This document shows positions 51,101 to 59,764 of a DNA stretch of 64,000 bases, piece after piece. This stretch comes from SIG603 sp964370775 (GTDB lineage Bacteria; Bacillota; Clostridia; Oscillospirales; Acutalibacteraceae). The translations under genes and the position numbers were made by a program. Under the pieces are notes generated by a model, which worked only from the letters and a program-made list of their open reading frames with translations, ran no database searches and was not told where the DNA came from. Position 1 is the stretch's first letter; each line of letters opens with the position of its first letter. The stretch covers positions 66,272 to 130,271 of the forward strand of contig CAYJKT010000003.1 in assembly GCA_964370775.1 (NCBI GenBank), given 5' to 3'.

Positions 51101-54043
51101 GCAACTGACTTTGAGTTAGTAGATTCTTCAAGCGATATGTACGACAGAATACACACAGATGCAGTAGATAAAGTATATTCAGTAAATGTTTCAGACCTAG
51201 GCGTTAAAGAAAGAGACGTTAGAATGCTAGGACATAGCTCTGGCGGTATCTCTAAATGGGATTTCTCTGACGGACTAAACTTTAGCCTTTCATACTACAG
51301 CATGGCACTTAACAACGAACCAATGACACTTGCCCGTTACCCAGATGCTACTGCTCCTGACGACGGAACAATCAAGGTATCTAAGTACACAGAGGCAGGT
51401 AGTTTCTCAAGAGGTTGGGAAAACGACGCAATTATTGCTGGTTGGGGTGAGCCTTATGTAGAAGGACTAGAAGACTCTACATTTGCATTCACATCTTCAA
51501 GCTTAACAGCAGAGCAACTAGCAAAATGGCAAGCTTCAATAGACCCTGATACATCTGTTGAAAACGCTGGTGGACAAGGTGCTTGGATGTTAGGTTACTG
51601 GGGTTCATCTTTCTCTGACCAAACAGTTCCAATTCAATCAATAAATGGAAACGAGGTTAAATCAGCACTTATCAGCCACTATGAAGTAAACGCTAACAAG
51701 AGTAAATTCTATGCTTTCAATATTTTTGAAGAATTAAGTTCTCCTGGCGAGTGGTATATAGACCAATTAAGTGATCCAAACAACTTAATGCTATACTTCT
51801 ATCCACCTACAGGAACAGACATGAGTGACGATACAAACAAAGTAAGCGTTCCTGTTCTTGACACAGTAATGATCAGCATAACTAACGCAAACTACATCAC
51901 ATTCGATGGCATCGACATGGCAAACATGAACAACGGTGTATTTAATGTTTCTGGCGGTAGCTATAACTCAATCGAGAATGCCGACATTACAAACATTGCA
52001 GGCACACTTTCAAGAATTGACAACAGTTCAGAAAATCTAGCTAAATTTAACGGCTTTAATATGTGTGATATCGACAACATAGACGGCGGAATTTCCCTAG
52101 GCGGTGGCGATACTTACAACCTAGAGCGTGGATATAACTATATTAAAAATTCAAGCATAACAAACTTTAGTATGCAGAACCAATCATACAACCCAGCTAT
52201 TGGAATGGGCGGAGTTGGTAACATAGTTTCAAACTGTATTCTTTCAGACGCACCTCACAATGGTATGCAGTTTAACGGTCCTGAATCTCTAATGGAATTT
52301 TTAGAGATATTCGATGTTCTTAAAAAGACAGGCGACCAAGCTTGTATCTACACTGGTCGTGATACTCTAAATCGTGGTTCAGTTATCAGAAACAGCTATT
52401 TCCATGACGTAGCTCATGGTTCAGTTGAAAACTCAGGCGTTTACCTAGACGATGGTAAAGGCGGAGTATTAATAGTAGACAACGTATTTGAAAATACTTC
52501 ATGGGGTCTAAAATCATCAGGCGGACGTGACGTTGACGTTATAGGCAACACTTTTATCAACCAAGATATGGGTTATGTTACAACACCTGTTGGATATGTA
52601 GGTTCAGGTAGCTGGTATACTCACGGATTAAACCTAATTTGTAGCCCAAGCAACTATGATGCAGTAGCAACAGCTCCATGGCAAGATCCAAATTCAGCTT
52701 ACGGTAGATTTGAACTTCTTTGGGCAACACTAGAGGACGAACCTCTAAAGAGTAAGTACAGCTCAACAATTGACAACACATTTATAAACATAGACCGTAC
52801 AAAGGGCGTAAACGATACAGAGGCAAGTATAGGCTACAATATCTGGTGTAAATACTGGAAACTTGAAGACTATGAAACAATGATGAGCTATATCTGGGAC
52901 TGGATGTTCACAAAGAATAATAACGACTTCTCAAACCCAGAAGACGGCAAAGAGTTTAACACAGGTTCAGTTGATGCTTCTTACAAGACAAGATTTGACT
53001 TTAGCCTAACAGTAGGCGACGGCATGGGCGAGGTTTCAGACAGCTTTACTGGCGTTGTAAAAGGCGTTACTAAAACTGCTATCGCTACAGCAGCTAAGGG
53101 TTACGATTTCGTAAACTGGACAGATGCAAGCGGTAAAGTTATAAGCACAAACCCTGTATATATCACAGAGATGACTTCTAACGTTTCACTAACTGCAAAC
53201 TTTGCAGAGAAGCCAGAGGCACAAACTTATGAAGTAACAGTAACAGACGGTACAGGTTCAGGCTCTTATGAAGAGGGAACAATTGTAAACATCACAGCTG
53301 ACACAGCAGAAACAGGCATGGAGTTTGACAAATGGGTAGGTAATGTAACATTTGCAGACGAAACAAGCATGACAACAAGCTTTGAAATGCCAGCAGAAGA
53401 AGTTTCAATCACAGCAACTTATAAAGCTAAAGAGCTTCCTCCAGTTGATACAGATTCTACAATCATTATCGAGACAGAAAAAGCTCAAGCAGGCGACGAG
53501 GTTATGGTTGACATCACACTAGAGAACAACCCTGGTATCACATCAATGAAATTAGTAGTTGATTATGACGAGGACATGTTAGAGCTAGTAGGTGTAACAT
53601 TTAATAAAGAGTTCGGCGAAATGACAAGCGCTTTCGAGACAGCAGATGCAAATTCAGTTTTAATTCTAAACTGGGTTGACGGAACAAAAGATTTCGACAC
53701 AGCTGACATGACATACGCAACACTTAAGTTCAAAGTTAAAGACACAGCAACAGAGGGCGACTTAAGCATTACAGCTTCTTACGACCCAGAAGATGTATTT
53801 AACATGAACCAACAAAATGTAGCTTTCGACATTACAGAAGGTAAAGTTGAAGTTGTAGAAGTAGTTATGGGTGACACAAACTCAGACGGATTTATCAACA
53901 ATAAAGACGTTATGGCGCTACTACAATACACATCAAACATGGGAACTGATATCGATATGATGGCAAGTGACCTAAACGATGACGGCGTAATCGACAATAA
54001 AGATGTAATGGTACTATTCTTAATGGTTTCAGAAAGCTTCTAA
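48116..54043 (+). CDS. Giant secreted beta-helix protein with InlB-like repeats, cohesin and dockerin
   Basis: 1975 residues. Modules: signal peptide (1-29, ends TFATEQ); DUF4073-like with CTANPQP (46-100); jelly-roll (130-331); second DUF4073-like with CTSNPQS (340-420); FIVAR-like (425-490); jelly-roll (497-700); two Big_2-like domains (700-905); beta-helix region (902-1620) opening FVATDGDDVSGDG; two InlB B-repeat-like domains (1625-1702 and 1705-1780; FVNWTDASG and FDKWVG); a cohesin (about 1780-1915; IIIETEKAQAGDEVMVDITL); and a C-terminal dockerin with two calcium loops, DTNSDGFINNKD and DLNDDGVIDNKD. Residues 1-1620 align with the 16361 gene product, which lacks the tail. The start is supported by GGAGG. 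A role in cellulosome-like assembly and polysaccharide breakdown is inferred; the catalytic class is unknown. Confidence 0.85.
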   Translation: MKSQNLKRILSIVLASAMLASSMVTATFATEQTNSGVSIINETTEDKPTNPVVDDIFNTFGWTPVEGKEEYLSYEYTINGTDYVDCTANPQPIGNIDAAAGKVGVRLKGLTEDVASPTLFNEVAFTSNDDIIMDFEDDADLVGWSARTGTIKRTMDVSASGLSSFFVGGKYNNNANNPAYTHNVNYTVPGGIQNDKYLTMKFYISSDPGDRMYIMPGTVLGDYHHGIGFAIGGKGSNGSYHDQNVSIQVGKHETFIETASVGWHTVMWDYTATDSVDLYYDGELVDTITTEEAISKSGKATTSAEGFSNILLLNSWMKTENTHYIDDVIISSNKDVAIDVADAPTNPVNDDTANTFGWTNVAGYDNATDYEYSLDGGGTFMTCTSNPQSVGNKELDAGMVMVRVKAGSNPYAGAVLRSTEMFTDSFTEEYRNLLNLVTLANGFFEGDYTDATAWTNFKTALASAKLIHEDSANDDIMDASTSLITAVDELKNCFSLGANLRYDFEKNESELNPFSSLIGDFTKGEQASMHGKNLTDKYDNKFGAALTTVPVDGMHSAYAHYTFPVAVEDYIAEITWQSMAELTGTTDIMLLDESGENGIGLRSIPGNQSNLLIVKMVDGVVTTEDTEIRRLNNNGYAIRWDFANPDSGVTLTLDGRHMADFAMDSFQQIVIKTDITHDNFDAIAGEEIAIFDKLLLIEKNPAVSIEIGEDEADIGYYDTYELQRILLDIVGQDPSYDSTDLLTYTVNEEGKDIVGVTTSGSIEPFMFGEATVTVTSTSGATDSILINSVDLVSESVFLTSSPVTDIIAMGAPGQDTNNSMPVEDIENVRLNVGESIVLNPVISPVGTTERHVTWESSNEDVFVVRDGLVTAVNYGTAILTITTKDGSNLTDTCVITVGDDTHVFGKEIFVATDGDDVSGDGTINNPYATIEKARDVIASSALPMGGVVVYFREGIYQITDTINFNEEHSGTEESPIEYAAYKDEVVSFNGSVTIDATDFELVDSSSDMYDRIHTDAVDKVYSVNVSDLGVKERDVRMLGHSSGGISKWDFSDGLNFSLSYYSMALNNEPMTLARYPDATAPDDGTIKVSKYTEAGSFSRGWENDAIIAGWGEPYVEGLEDSTFAFTSSSLTAEQLAKWQASIDPDTSVENAGGQGAWMLGYWGSSFSDQTVPIQSINGNEVKSALISHYEVNANKSKFYAFNIFEELSSPGEWYIDQLSDPNNLMLYFYPPTGTDMSDDTNKVSVPVLDTVMISITNANYITFDGIDMANMNNGVFNVSGGSYNSIENADITNIAGTLSRIDNSSENLAKFNGFNMCDIDNIDGGISLGGGDTYNLERGYNYIKNSSITNFSMQNQSYNPAIGMGGVGNIVSNCILSDAPHNGMQFNGPESLMEFLEIFDVLKKTGDQACIYTGRDTLNRGSVIRNSYFHDVAHGSVENSGVYLDDGKGGVLIVDNVFENTSWGLKSSGGRDVDVIGNTFINQDMGYVTTPVGYVGSGSWYTHGLNLICSPSNYDAVATAPWQDPNSAYGRFELLWATLEDEPLKSKYSSTIDNTFINIDRTKGVNDTEASIGYNIWCKYWKLEDYETMMSYIWDWMFTKNNNDFSNPEDGKEFNTGSVDASYKTRFDFSLTVGDGMGEVSDSFTGVVKGVTKTAIATAAKGYDFVNWTDASGKVISTNPVYITEMTSNVSLTANFAEKPEAQTYEVTVTDGTGSGSYEEGTIVNITADTAETGMEFDKWVGNVTFADETSMTTSFEMPAEEVSITATYKAKELPPVDTDSTIIIETEKAQAGDEVMVDITLENNPGITSMKLVVDYDEDMLELVGVTFNKEFGEMTSAFETADANSVLILNWVDGTKDFDTADMTYATLKFKVKDTATEGDLSITASYDPEDVFNMNQQNVAFDITEGKVEVVEVVMGDTNSDGFINNKDVMALLQYTSNMGTDIDMMASDLNDDGVIDNKDVMVLFLMVSESF

Positions 54044-54057
54044 AACAAATAATTTTG

Positions 54058-54088
54058 GGCAAGGATAAACTCCTTGCCTAATTTTTTG
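54058..54088 (+). terminator. Terminator of the cohesin/dockerin gene
   Basis: 8-bp stem GGCAAGGA/TCCTTGCC, loop TAAAC, then TAATTTTTTG. Confidence 0.93.
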
Positions 54089-54090
54089 TG

Positions 54091-54294
54091 TATGTAGGGG
54101 CGGATATTATCCAGACGTGTTGATTAGGATTAGTGATGTAGGGAACGGTCTTGACCGTTCCCTACATCAATTTGTGCGTTTTAACGAATTAATTTTAAAT
54201 CAAAAATCCTAAGAAGCACAAAGTAAATTTTCAATAGTCATTCACTCTTCACCTTTAGTCCTTAGTCAAATAAGACCCTCCCCTAATATATTTG
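54091..54294. repeat. Nested repeat with AACGGTC core
   Basis: Half GCGGATA arm (54092-54112) cut by AGACGTGTTGATTAG, then a complete ATGTAGGGAACGGTC / GACCGTTCCCTACAT palindrome (54137-54167), then TTTGTGCGTTTTAACGAATT, CTAAGAAGCAC and AGACCCTCCCCTA. No gene in 54044-54410. Confidence 0.8.
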
Positions 54295-54410
54295 AGCAAA
54301 TTTAGCTTTAATCCGTACAATAATTTTCTTGCATAAACATACTACTCGATGTATAATAGTAACAAAACAATAGTTAATTGTTGATATATAACAAGAAAGA
54401 GGCACGTAAT

Positions 54411-54889
54411 ATGTTTGATGATATAAGCAAAAAAGTATTAGATAAATTGTCGTACACATCTACCTTGGGAAAAAGTTTAAAACAAATATCACTTTCAAAA
54501 ACACCACTTATTTAATTTTAGAAGATATCGCAAGATATAGGTCTACATATGTTGAAACACTAATCAGTGAGAATATTATAGGTTCAAGATTTAAAAGTGA
54601 TTATTCAATAATACGTAAATTCAATTAAACGATTACTGTTGGTGGCGGATTCAAACAATGCTTTAATGATGTTTTGGGTTTTAGAATGAAACTTGACAGT
54701 TATCCTACTGAATTTCCTGAGTATTTTAGAGTAGCTGATTTGCGAAACGGAAAACAAAAAGATGATGGTTACAGGGCAATACATCTTTATTATCAAAGAG
54801 ATAACCTAGCATATCCAATTGAAGTACAGTTGTGGTGCGGTAAAGACTTTGATTTTAATATTTGGTTGCATAATTCTGCCTATTTCTAT
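54411..54889 (+). pseudogene. Decayed RelA/SpoT-domain protein
   Basis: Translation of the third-position frame gives a RelA/SpoT-like segment: GGGFKQCFNDVLGFRMKLDS, GYRAIHLYYQRDNLAYP and IEVQLWCGKDFDFNIWLH, which are the substrate-binding blocks of small (p)ppGpp synthetases of the nucleotidyltransferase type. A TAA at 54626-54628 sits where homologues continue, and the 5' part (from ATG 54411) is in another frame with a stop at about 54513. The 3' end is replaced by an unrelated membrane-protein fragment. So it is not a working enzyme. Confidence 0.72.
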
Positions 54890-55049
54890 TGGCGCTATGC
54901 TTTTAGTTATTGGAAGAGAAATAAATTTTATAAGTTTATTTGGAGGAATTACTATCGCTATTCAATTGTTTCTATTATTTATTACAATCCTCCCAACAGA
55001 AAGAGCATTAAGAAAAAACTTTGATAAATATGGTAATCGAAAACAATGA
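54880..55049 (+). pseudogene. C-terminal fragment of a small membrane protein
   Basis: In the frame next to the RelA remnant, IGAMLLVIGREINFISLFGG and a second hydrophobic helix are followed by the tail PTERALRKNFDKYGNRKQ. The tail resembles small SdpI/DUF-type membrane proteins. No 5' half is present, so a deletion seems to have joined two broken genes at about 54885. Confidence 0.5.
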
Positions 55050-55063
55050 GCTTAATGCACAAA

Positions 55064-55321
55064 TTAATCATCCGTTATCCCTAATAAATAATCTGATGTT
55101 GTATCCAAAATTTTCACAAATATCTTAAGTTCAATATCTGTTATAAATCTTTGTCCTGATTCAATTCTTTGGATTGCATTTTTATCTATATCAAGTCCTG
55201 CTAATTGGAGTTTTTTTGAAAGTCCATTTTGAGATAATTTAGGGTTTACTTGTTTTCTTAAAAGTGCAATTTTTTTACCACTAATATTACATGTTCCATC
55301 TATATTTTTATTTTTATACAT
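55064..55321 (-). CDS. Xre family transcriptional regulator
   Basis: 85 residues with a single HTH (GKKIALLRKQVNPKLSQNGLSKKL then IDKNAIQRIESGQRFI, split here into two parts) and a C-terminal TSDYLLGITDD, the usual end of short Xre repressors. Start at 55321 with AAGGAG. Divergent from the gene at 55417. Probably a repressor of that gene and itself. Confidence 0.85.
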   Translation of the reverse strand: MYKNKNIDGTCNISGKKIALLRKQVNPKLSQNGLSKKLQLAGLDIDKNAIQRIESGQRFITDIELKIFVKILDTTSDYLLGITDD

Positions 55322-55335
55322 ATTAACTCCTTTTT

Positions 55336-55396
55336 GACATTTACTGCTTGTTTTTATTTTATTATGTGCTATAATAAAATAAAAAAGACATTTACT
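55336..55396. promoter_or_regulatory. Repeated GACATTTACT site between divergent genes
   Basis: GACATTTACT occurs at 55336-55345 and again at 55387-55396; the second copy is also part of an inverted pair GACAT...ATGTC. Candidate operator for the Xre protein. Confidence 0.45.
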
Positions 55397-55416
55397 AGAT
55401 GTCAAAAGAGGATAAT

Positions 55417-55686
55417 ATGAAAATAATTAAATTAATTACAGATTTATTTCCTAAAATTGAAAAAGAGCTAAGTAATGTATTTATTTTTGAATTAATTTCT
55501 TGTGATTTTTCGTTTTTGCATAGATTTCATTTCTCATTAGGTTTATTGATACGAAATAAATATATAGGCTGTAATATTGTTTTGTTTAATGAATTTGTAA
55601 AAATAGGAATAATTCATGAAGATGATATGTCTGCGTTTATTATAGAATTATTCTATATTTATTGTAAGGAAAAATATTGTAATTAA
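55417..55686 (+). CDS. Unassigned 89-residue protein, divergent from the Xre gene
   Basis: I do not recognise a domain with certainty. The chain is mostly alpha-helical, with a FHFSLGLLIRNKYIG segment and DDMSAFIIELFYIY near the end, resembling the HFGLGxxIRN core of DUF6794 proteins (from memory). No signal peptide. Start at 55417, preceded by AGAGGA. The divergent layout with a small Xre repressor resembles a phage or plasmid accessory module or an antitoxin-type pair, but neither partner is a known toxin. Confidence 0.5.
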   Translation: MKIIKLITDLFPKIEKELSNVFIFELISCDFSFLHRFHFSLGLLIRNKYIGCNIVLFNEFVKIGIIHEDDMSAFIIELFYIYCKEKYCN

Positions 55687-55856
55687 CTAATTAAAGTAAT
55701 TTAGATTCTTATTTAATATAAATCAACTACTCCACAAAACAATAAATTTTATTATTTACAGAAAGTTAATTAATTGCTATTACTTATTTCATTAGTTATA
55801 TTGTATAATACTATGGTGAAAAATATATGTAAATAATATTATTTAGGAGTGAATCA

Positions 55857-58800
55857 ATGTTTTCAAAATTTAGCGTAAAAAAACCTCTTACAGTCTATGT
55901 TTCTGTATTGATGGTAATTATTTTAGGCTTTGTGTCGTTCTCGAGCATGACACCAGACCTATTGCCCGGAATTAACCTGCCATATGCAGTAGTTATCACA
56001 ACAAATCCTGGTGCAACACCCGAGGAAATAGAAGAAGAAATAAGTAAACCACTAGAGCAAGCCATGGCAACGGTTGAAAATATCACAGCAATAAGTTCGA
56101 CGAGTTCCGACAGTGTGTCTATGGTTATGTTAGAGTTTAACGACTCTGCTAATATGGATGCCATTGTACCCGATGTGCGAGAACAAATCAACTCGGTTTC
56201 AGGTGCATGGAGCGATATGGTTTCAACTCCTTATATTATACAAATTAACCCTAACCTACTGCCTGTAGGTGTTTATTCTGCCTCATACGAGGGAATGGAC
56301 AGCATTGAGTTAACAAGCTTTTTAAACGACACTATTTTAAGCGACCTTGAGGGTGTAACAGGTGTTGCGAGCGTTGATGTTAGCGGTAATGTAGAAGAAG
56401 AAGTAAGCGTATTAATCTCACAAGAAAAGATTGATATTCTAAATGTGAAAATCAAAAACGCTTTAGACAAACAATTTGCCGAGGCAGAAATTGAACTAAA
56501 CGAGCAAGAGCAAGAACTTGAAGACGGCAGAAACGAACTTGAAAGCCAGTCAGATTTATTAGACGACTCTCAATCAGCCGTAGAAGAAGGGCAAACAGTT
56601 CTAGCACAAGAGACAGCCAAGGCTCAAGCCGAATTAGTCGACCAAAAAATCGAGATTGAAAACACTATAGTAGAACTAAAAAGCCAAATTAGCACTGCAA
56701 ATCAGTCTTTACCAATGCTAGAGCAAATTTTAGGTATCTTAGTTGAAGTTGGAATGCAGTACGACGACGCACTTGAAAACAAGGCAACACTTGAAACAAA
56801 ACTTGCCGAGTTAGAGGCAATCGAGGCTCCAACTACAGAGCAAACTGCGGAAATCGCAAACATAAGAATACAACTAGGTTTACTTGATACCACAATAAGC
56901 GCATTAAACGCTACACTTTCTGCCTATGGTTATGAAATGGCTGACTTAGATGAAGCAATTGCCCAATATGAAGCCGACATAAAAATGATAACTGATGGTG
57001 TGGCTCAAATGGAGGCTACAATAGTAGAGCTTGAAAAAGCCTCTGTGCAAATCACAGCGGGCATGGAAGAGTTAAACAAGCAACAATTAGACGGCTCTAT
57101 GGATCTTTCAGCTAGTCTATCACAAATAGTTGCTGGGCAATCTGCACTAGACTCCGCCCTACTTCAAATGGATTCAGCCCAAACACAAATCGACAGTGCA
57201 AAAGATCAAATTGAAGAACAAAGAGAAGCTGCCTACAAACAGGCTACACTTGATATCACCATGGATATGGTGTCTCAAATTCTTACAGCTCAAAACTTCT
57301 CAATGCCAGCTGGCTACATCACAGAGGACGGCGTTGACTACCTTGTTCGTGTAGGTGAAGAGGCTGAAAGCCTTGAAGATTTTGCACAATTACCTATACT
57401 TAACACAGGTCTTGACGACGTTGGAATTGTAAGACTAGAGGATGTTGCTGATGTATTTGTAAGCGATAATTCGGCAGAGGTTTATGCAAAAGTAAACGGA
57501 GACGACTCTTTAATGCTTTCTTTCACAAAGCAATCTACCTTTGCTACAAAGACAGTTTCAGACAATTTATCTGTTGAGTTTGAAAACCTTGAAGAAGAGT
57601 TTGAGGGTTTATCTTTTGCAAAACTTAACGATCAAGGCGACTATATCGACGTTGTTGTTGGAACTGTTATGAACTCACTTATTAGTGGTGCGGTCTTAGC
57701 AATATTGATTTTGATATTCTTCCTAAAAGACTTAAGACCAACATTTATTATAGCTTGTTCAATTCCAATTTCTTTACTTTTCGCAATTGTTCTTATGTAC
57801 TTCTCTGGAATCACACTAAATATTATATCACTTTCTGGTCTTGCGGTTGGTGTTGGTATGCTAGTTGATAACTCGGTTGTTGTTATCGAGAATATATACA
57901 GAATGCGTGCAAATGGAGAGTCTGCCTTAAACGCCGCCGTTAAAGGTGCAAGTCAAGTAGCAGGTGCAATTGTTTCATCTACCCTAACTACTGTTTGTGT
58001 GTTCTTGCCTATAGTTTTTATAGAGGGAATTACAAGAGATTTATTTGTAGACATGGGTCTTACAGTTGCTTATTCACTGCTAGCTAGTTTGATTGTCGCC
58101 TTGACTTTAGTTCCGGCTATGGCATCTGACATGCTTAAAAAAGAGAAGAAACCTAAAAGCTTTATATTAGACAAAGTTACAAACGGATATGAAAGATTAG
58201 CAATTAAATCACTTAAACACAAATGGGTCTGCCTAGGTCTTTCTGTGGTTCTATTGATTTCAAGCACAGCAGTGGCTCTTTCAAGAGGATTTATATTCAT
58301 GCCTAGCATGAGCGGTACTCAAATTTCTGTAACGGTTACAGGCCCTGAGGATGCAACTTTTGAAGAAATGACAGAGCTAGCAGACGAGGTTAGCGCAAGA
58401 ATTATGGAGATAGACGAGGTAGTAACCGTAGGTGCTTCGATAAGTTCAGGCAGCACAGGTTCAATGTCAATGATGTCTATGACGGGAGGTAGCGGTTCAT
58501 CGGCTAGTATATATGTGACAATCAGCGAAAACTCTTCAAGAAAAGACAGCGTTATATCTGCCGAGATTGTAGAAAAATGTGCGGATTTAGATGCCCAAGT
58601 TGAGGCACAAGGTGCTATGGACATGGGCTCTATGCTAACTTCTATGAGTGGCGAGGGTATATCTGTTAAAGTTTATGGTGAGGACCTAGACAACCTTATA
58701 GCAGAGTCAGACAGACTACAAGAAGAGTTAATAAAAGTAGAGGGAATTGCAGAAGTCACTACAAGTATAGCAGATGCAAACCCTGAAATCAGAATAGTAA

Positions 58801-59750
58801 TAGACGAAGAAAAGGCTATGGAAGAAGGCATAATGGTAGCCCAAGTGTATGCAGAAGTTGTAGCACAAATCCAAACAGAAATGCCTTCAAACACTGTAAA
58901 CTTTAGCGGTGAGATAACCGACTTAGTCATATACAGTGAAGCTAATCAAGAGGTAAATGTGTCTGACATTGAAGACATGGTAATAAGCTACAGCACAATG
59001 ACAGGCGAGAAAAAAGAGATAGAGCTTTCTAAGATATCCAATATAGTAGAGACTAAAAGCTTAAATTCTGTCGAACGTGAAGATAATAAGAGAGTTTTAA
59101 CAGTTTCTGCTATAATAGAAGAAGGGCAAAACATCACTATAGCAACAGACAGAGTTAATTCATTTATTGCAGACTATGAACCACTAACAGGAAATACCCT
59201 AGACGTTGGCGGCGAGAGTGACACAATCATGGAGGCAATAACACAGTTAGGTTTAATGCTATTATTAGCAGTTGTTATAATCTATTTTATAATGGTAGCA
59301 CAGTTCCAATCATTTAAATCACCGTTTATCGTTATGTTTACAATTCCTTTAGCATTTACAGGCGGATTTTTAGCACTGCTTGTCACAGGCAAAGAGGTAA
59401 GCGTTATTGCAATGGTAGGCTTTGTAATGCTAGCAGGCATTATAGTAAACAATGGTATAGTTTTAATCGATTATATAAACATTCTAAGACTTGATGGTGT
59501 CGAAAAGACAAGGGCTATTGTAACAGCTGGTGTTACACGTTTAAGACCTATCTTAATGACATCACTTACAACAGTATTGGGCTTGTTATTTGTAGCTATC
59601 GGAACAGGATTCGGTTCAGAGATGATGCAACCTGTGGCAATAGTCTGTATAGGCGGATTGCTATATGCAACCTTAATGAACTTGTTTGTTGTGCCGGCGC
59701 TATATGATATATTCAACAAAAAAGAAATGAAAAAGAGATTAGTAGATTAA
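55857..59750 (+). CDS. RND superfamily transporter with a coiled coil in place of the docking domain
   Basis: 1297 residues, about 250 longer than AcrB-type pumps. TM1 is at residues 12-32. The porter part begins NPGATPEEIEEEISKPLEQAM, and VSVLISQEKIDI is followed by a Gln/Glu-rich coiled coil (about 205-460). The porter domain resumes with LDDVGIVRLEDVADVFVS. TM2-6 follow, with VGVGMLVDNSVVVIENIYR as the proton-relay segment (Asp-Asn instead of Asp-Asp). The second half has the usual GGFLALLVTG...GFVMLAGIIVNNGIVLIDY region and TM12. The missing docking domain fits a bacterium without an outer membrane. No membrane-fusion protein is adjacent; pyrE follows by 14 bases. Substrate unknown. Confidence 0.88.
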   Translation: MFSKFSVKKPLTVYVSVLMVIILGFVSFSSMTPDLLPGINLPYAVVITTNPGATPEEIEEEISKPLEQAMATVENITAISSTSSDSVSMVMLEFNDSANMDAIVPDVREQINSVSGAWSDMVSTPYIIQINPNLLPVGVYSASYEGMDSIELTSFLNDTILSDLEGVTGVASVDVSGNVEEEVSVLISQEKIDILNVKIKNALDKQFAEAEIELNEQEQELEDGRNELESQSDLLDDSQSAVEEGQTVLAQETAKAQAELVDQKIEIENTIVELKSQISTANQSLPMLEQILGILVEVGMQYDDALENKATLETKLAELEAIEAPTTEQTAEIANIRIQLGLLDTTISALNATLSAYGYEMADLDEAIAQYEADIKMITDGVAQMEATIVELEKASVQITAGMEELNKQQLDGSMDLSASLSQIVAGQSALDSALLQMDSAQTQIDSAKDQIEEQREAAYKQATLDITMDMVSQILTAQNFSMPAGYITEDGVDYLVRVGEEAESLEDFAQLPILNTGLDDVGIVRLEDVADVFVSDNSAEVYAKVNGDDSLMLSFTKQSTFATKTVSDNLSVEFENLEEEFEGLSFAKLNDQGDYIDVVVGTVMNSLISGAVLAILILIFFLKDLRPTFIIACSIPISLLFAIVLMYFSGITLNIISLSGLAVGVGMLVDNSVVVIENIYRMRANGESALNAAVKGASQVAGAIVSSTLTTVCVFLPIVFIEGITRDLFVDMGLTVAYSLLASLIVALTLVPAMASDMLKKEKKPKSFILDKVTNGYERLAIKSLKHKWVCLGLSVVLLISSTAVALSRGFIFMPSMSGTQISVTVTGPEDATFEEMTELADEVSARIMEIDEVVTVGASISSGSTGSMSMMSMTGGSGSSASIYVTISENSSRKDSVISAEIVEKCADLDAQVEAQGAMDMGSMLTSMSGEGISVKVYGEDLDNLIAESDRLQEELIKVEGIAEVTTSIADANPEIRIVIDEEKAMEEGIMVAQVYAEVVAQIQTEMPSNTVNFSGEITDLVIYSEANQEVNVSDIEDMVISYSTMTGEKKEIELSKISNIVETKSLNSVEREDNKRVLTVSAIIEEGQNITIATDRVNSFIADYEPLTGNTLDVGGESDTIMEAITQLGLMLLLAVVIIYFIMVAQFQSFKSPFIVMFTIPLAFTGGFLALLVTGKEVSVIAMVGFVMLAGIIVNNGIVLIDYINILRLDGVEKTRAIVTAGVTRLRPILMTSLTTVLGLLFVAIGTGFGSEMMQPVAIVCIGGLLYATLMNLFVVPALYDIFNKKEMKKRLVD

Positions 59751-59764
59751 AGGAGAGAAAAATT

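Noticed and set aside
55064..55686. Type II toxin-antitoxin pair
   Set aside because: The genes are divergent, not an operon, and the 89-residue product shows no toxin fold I can recognise.
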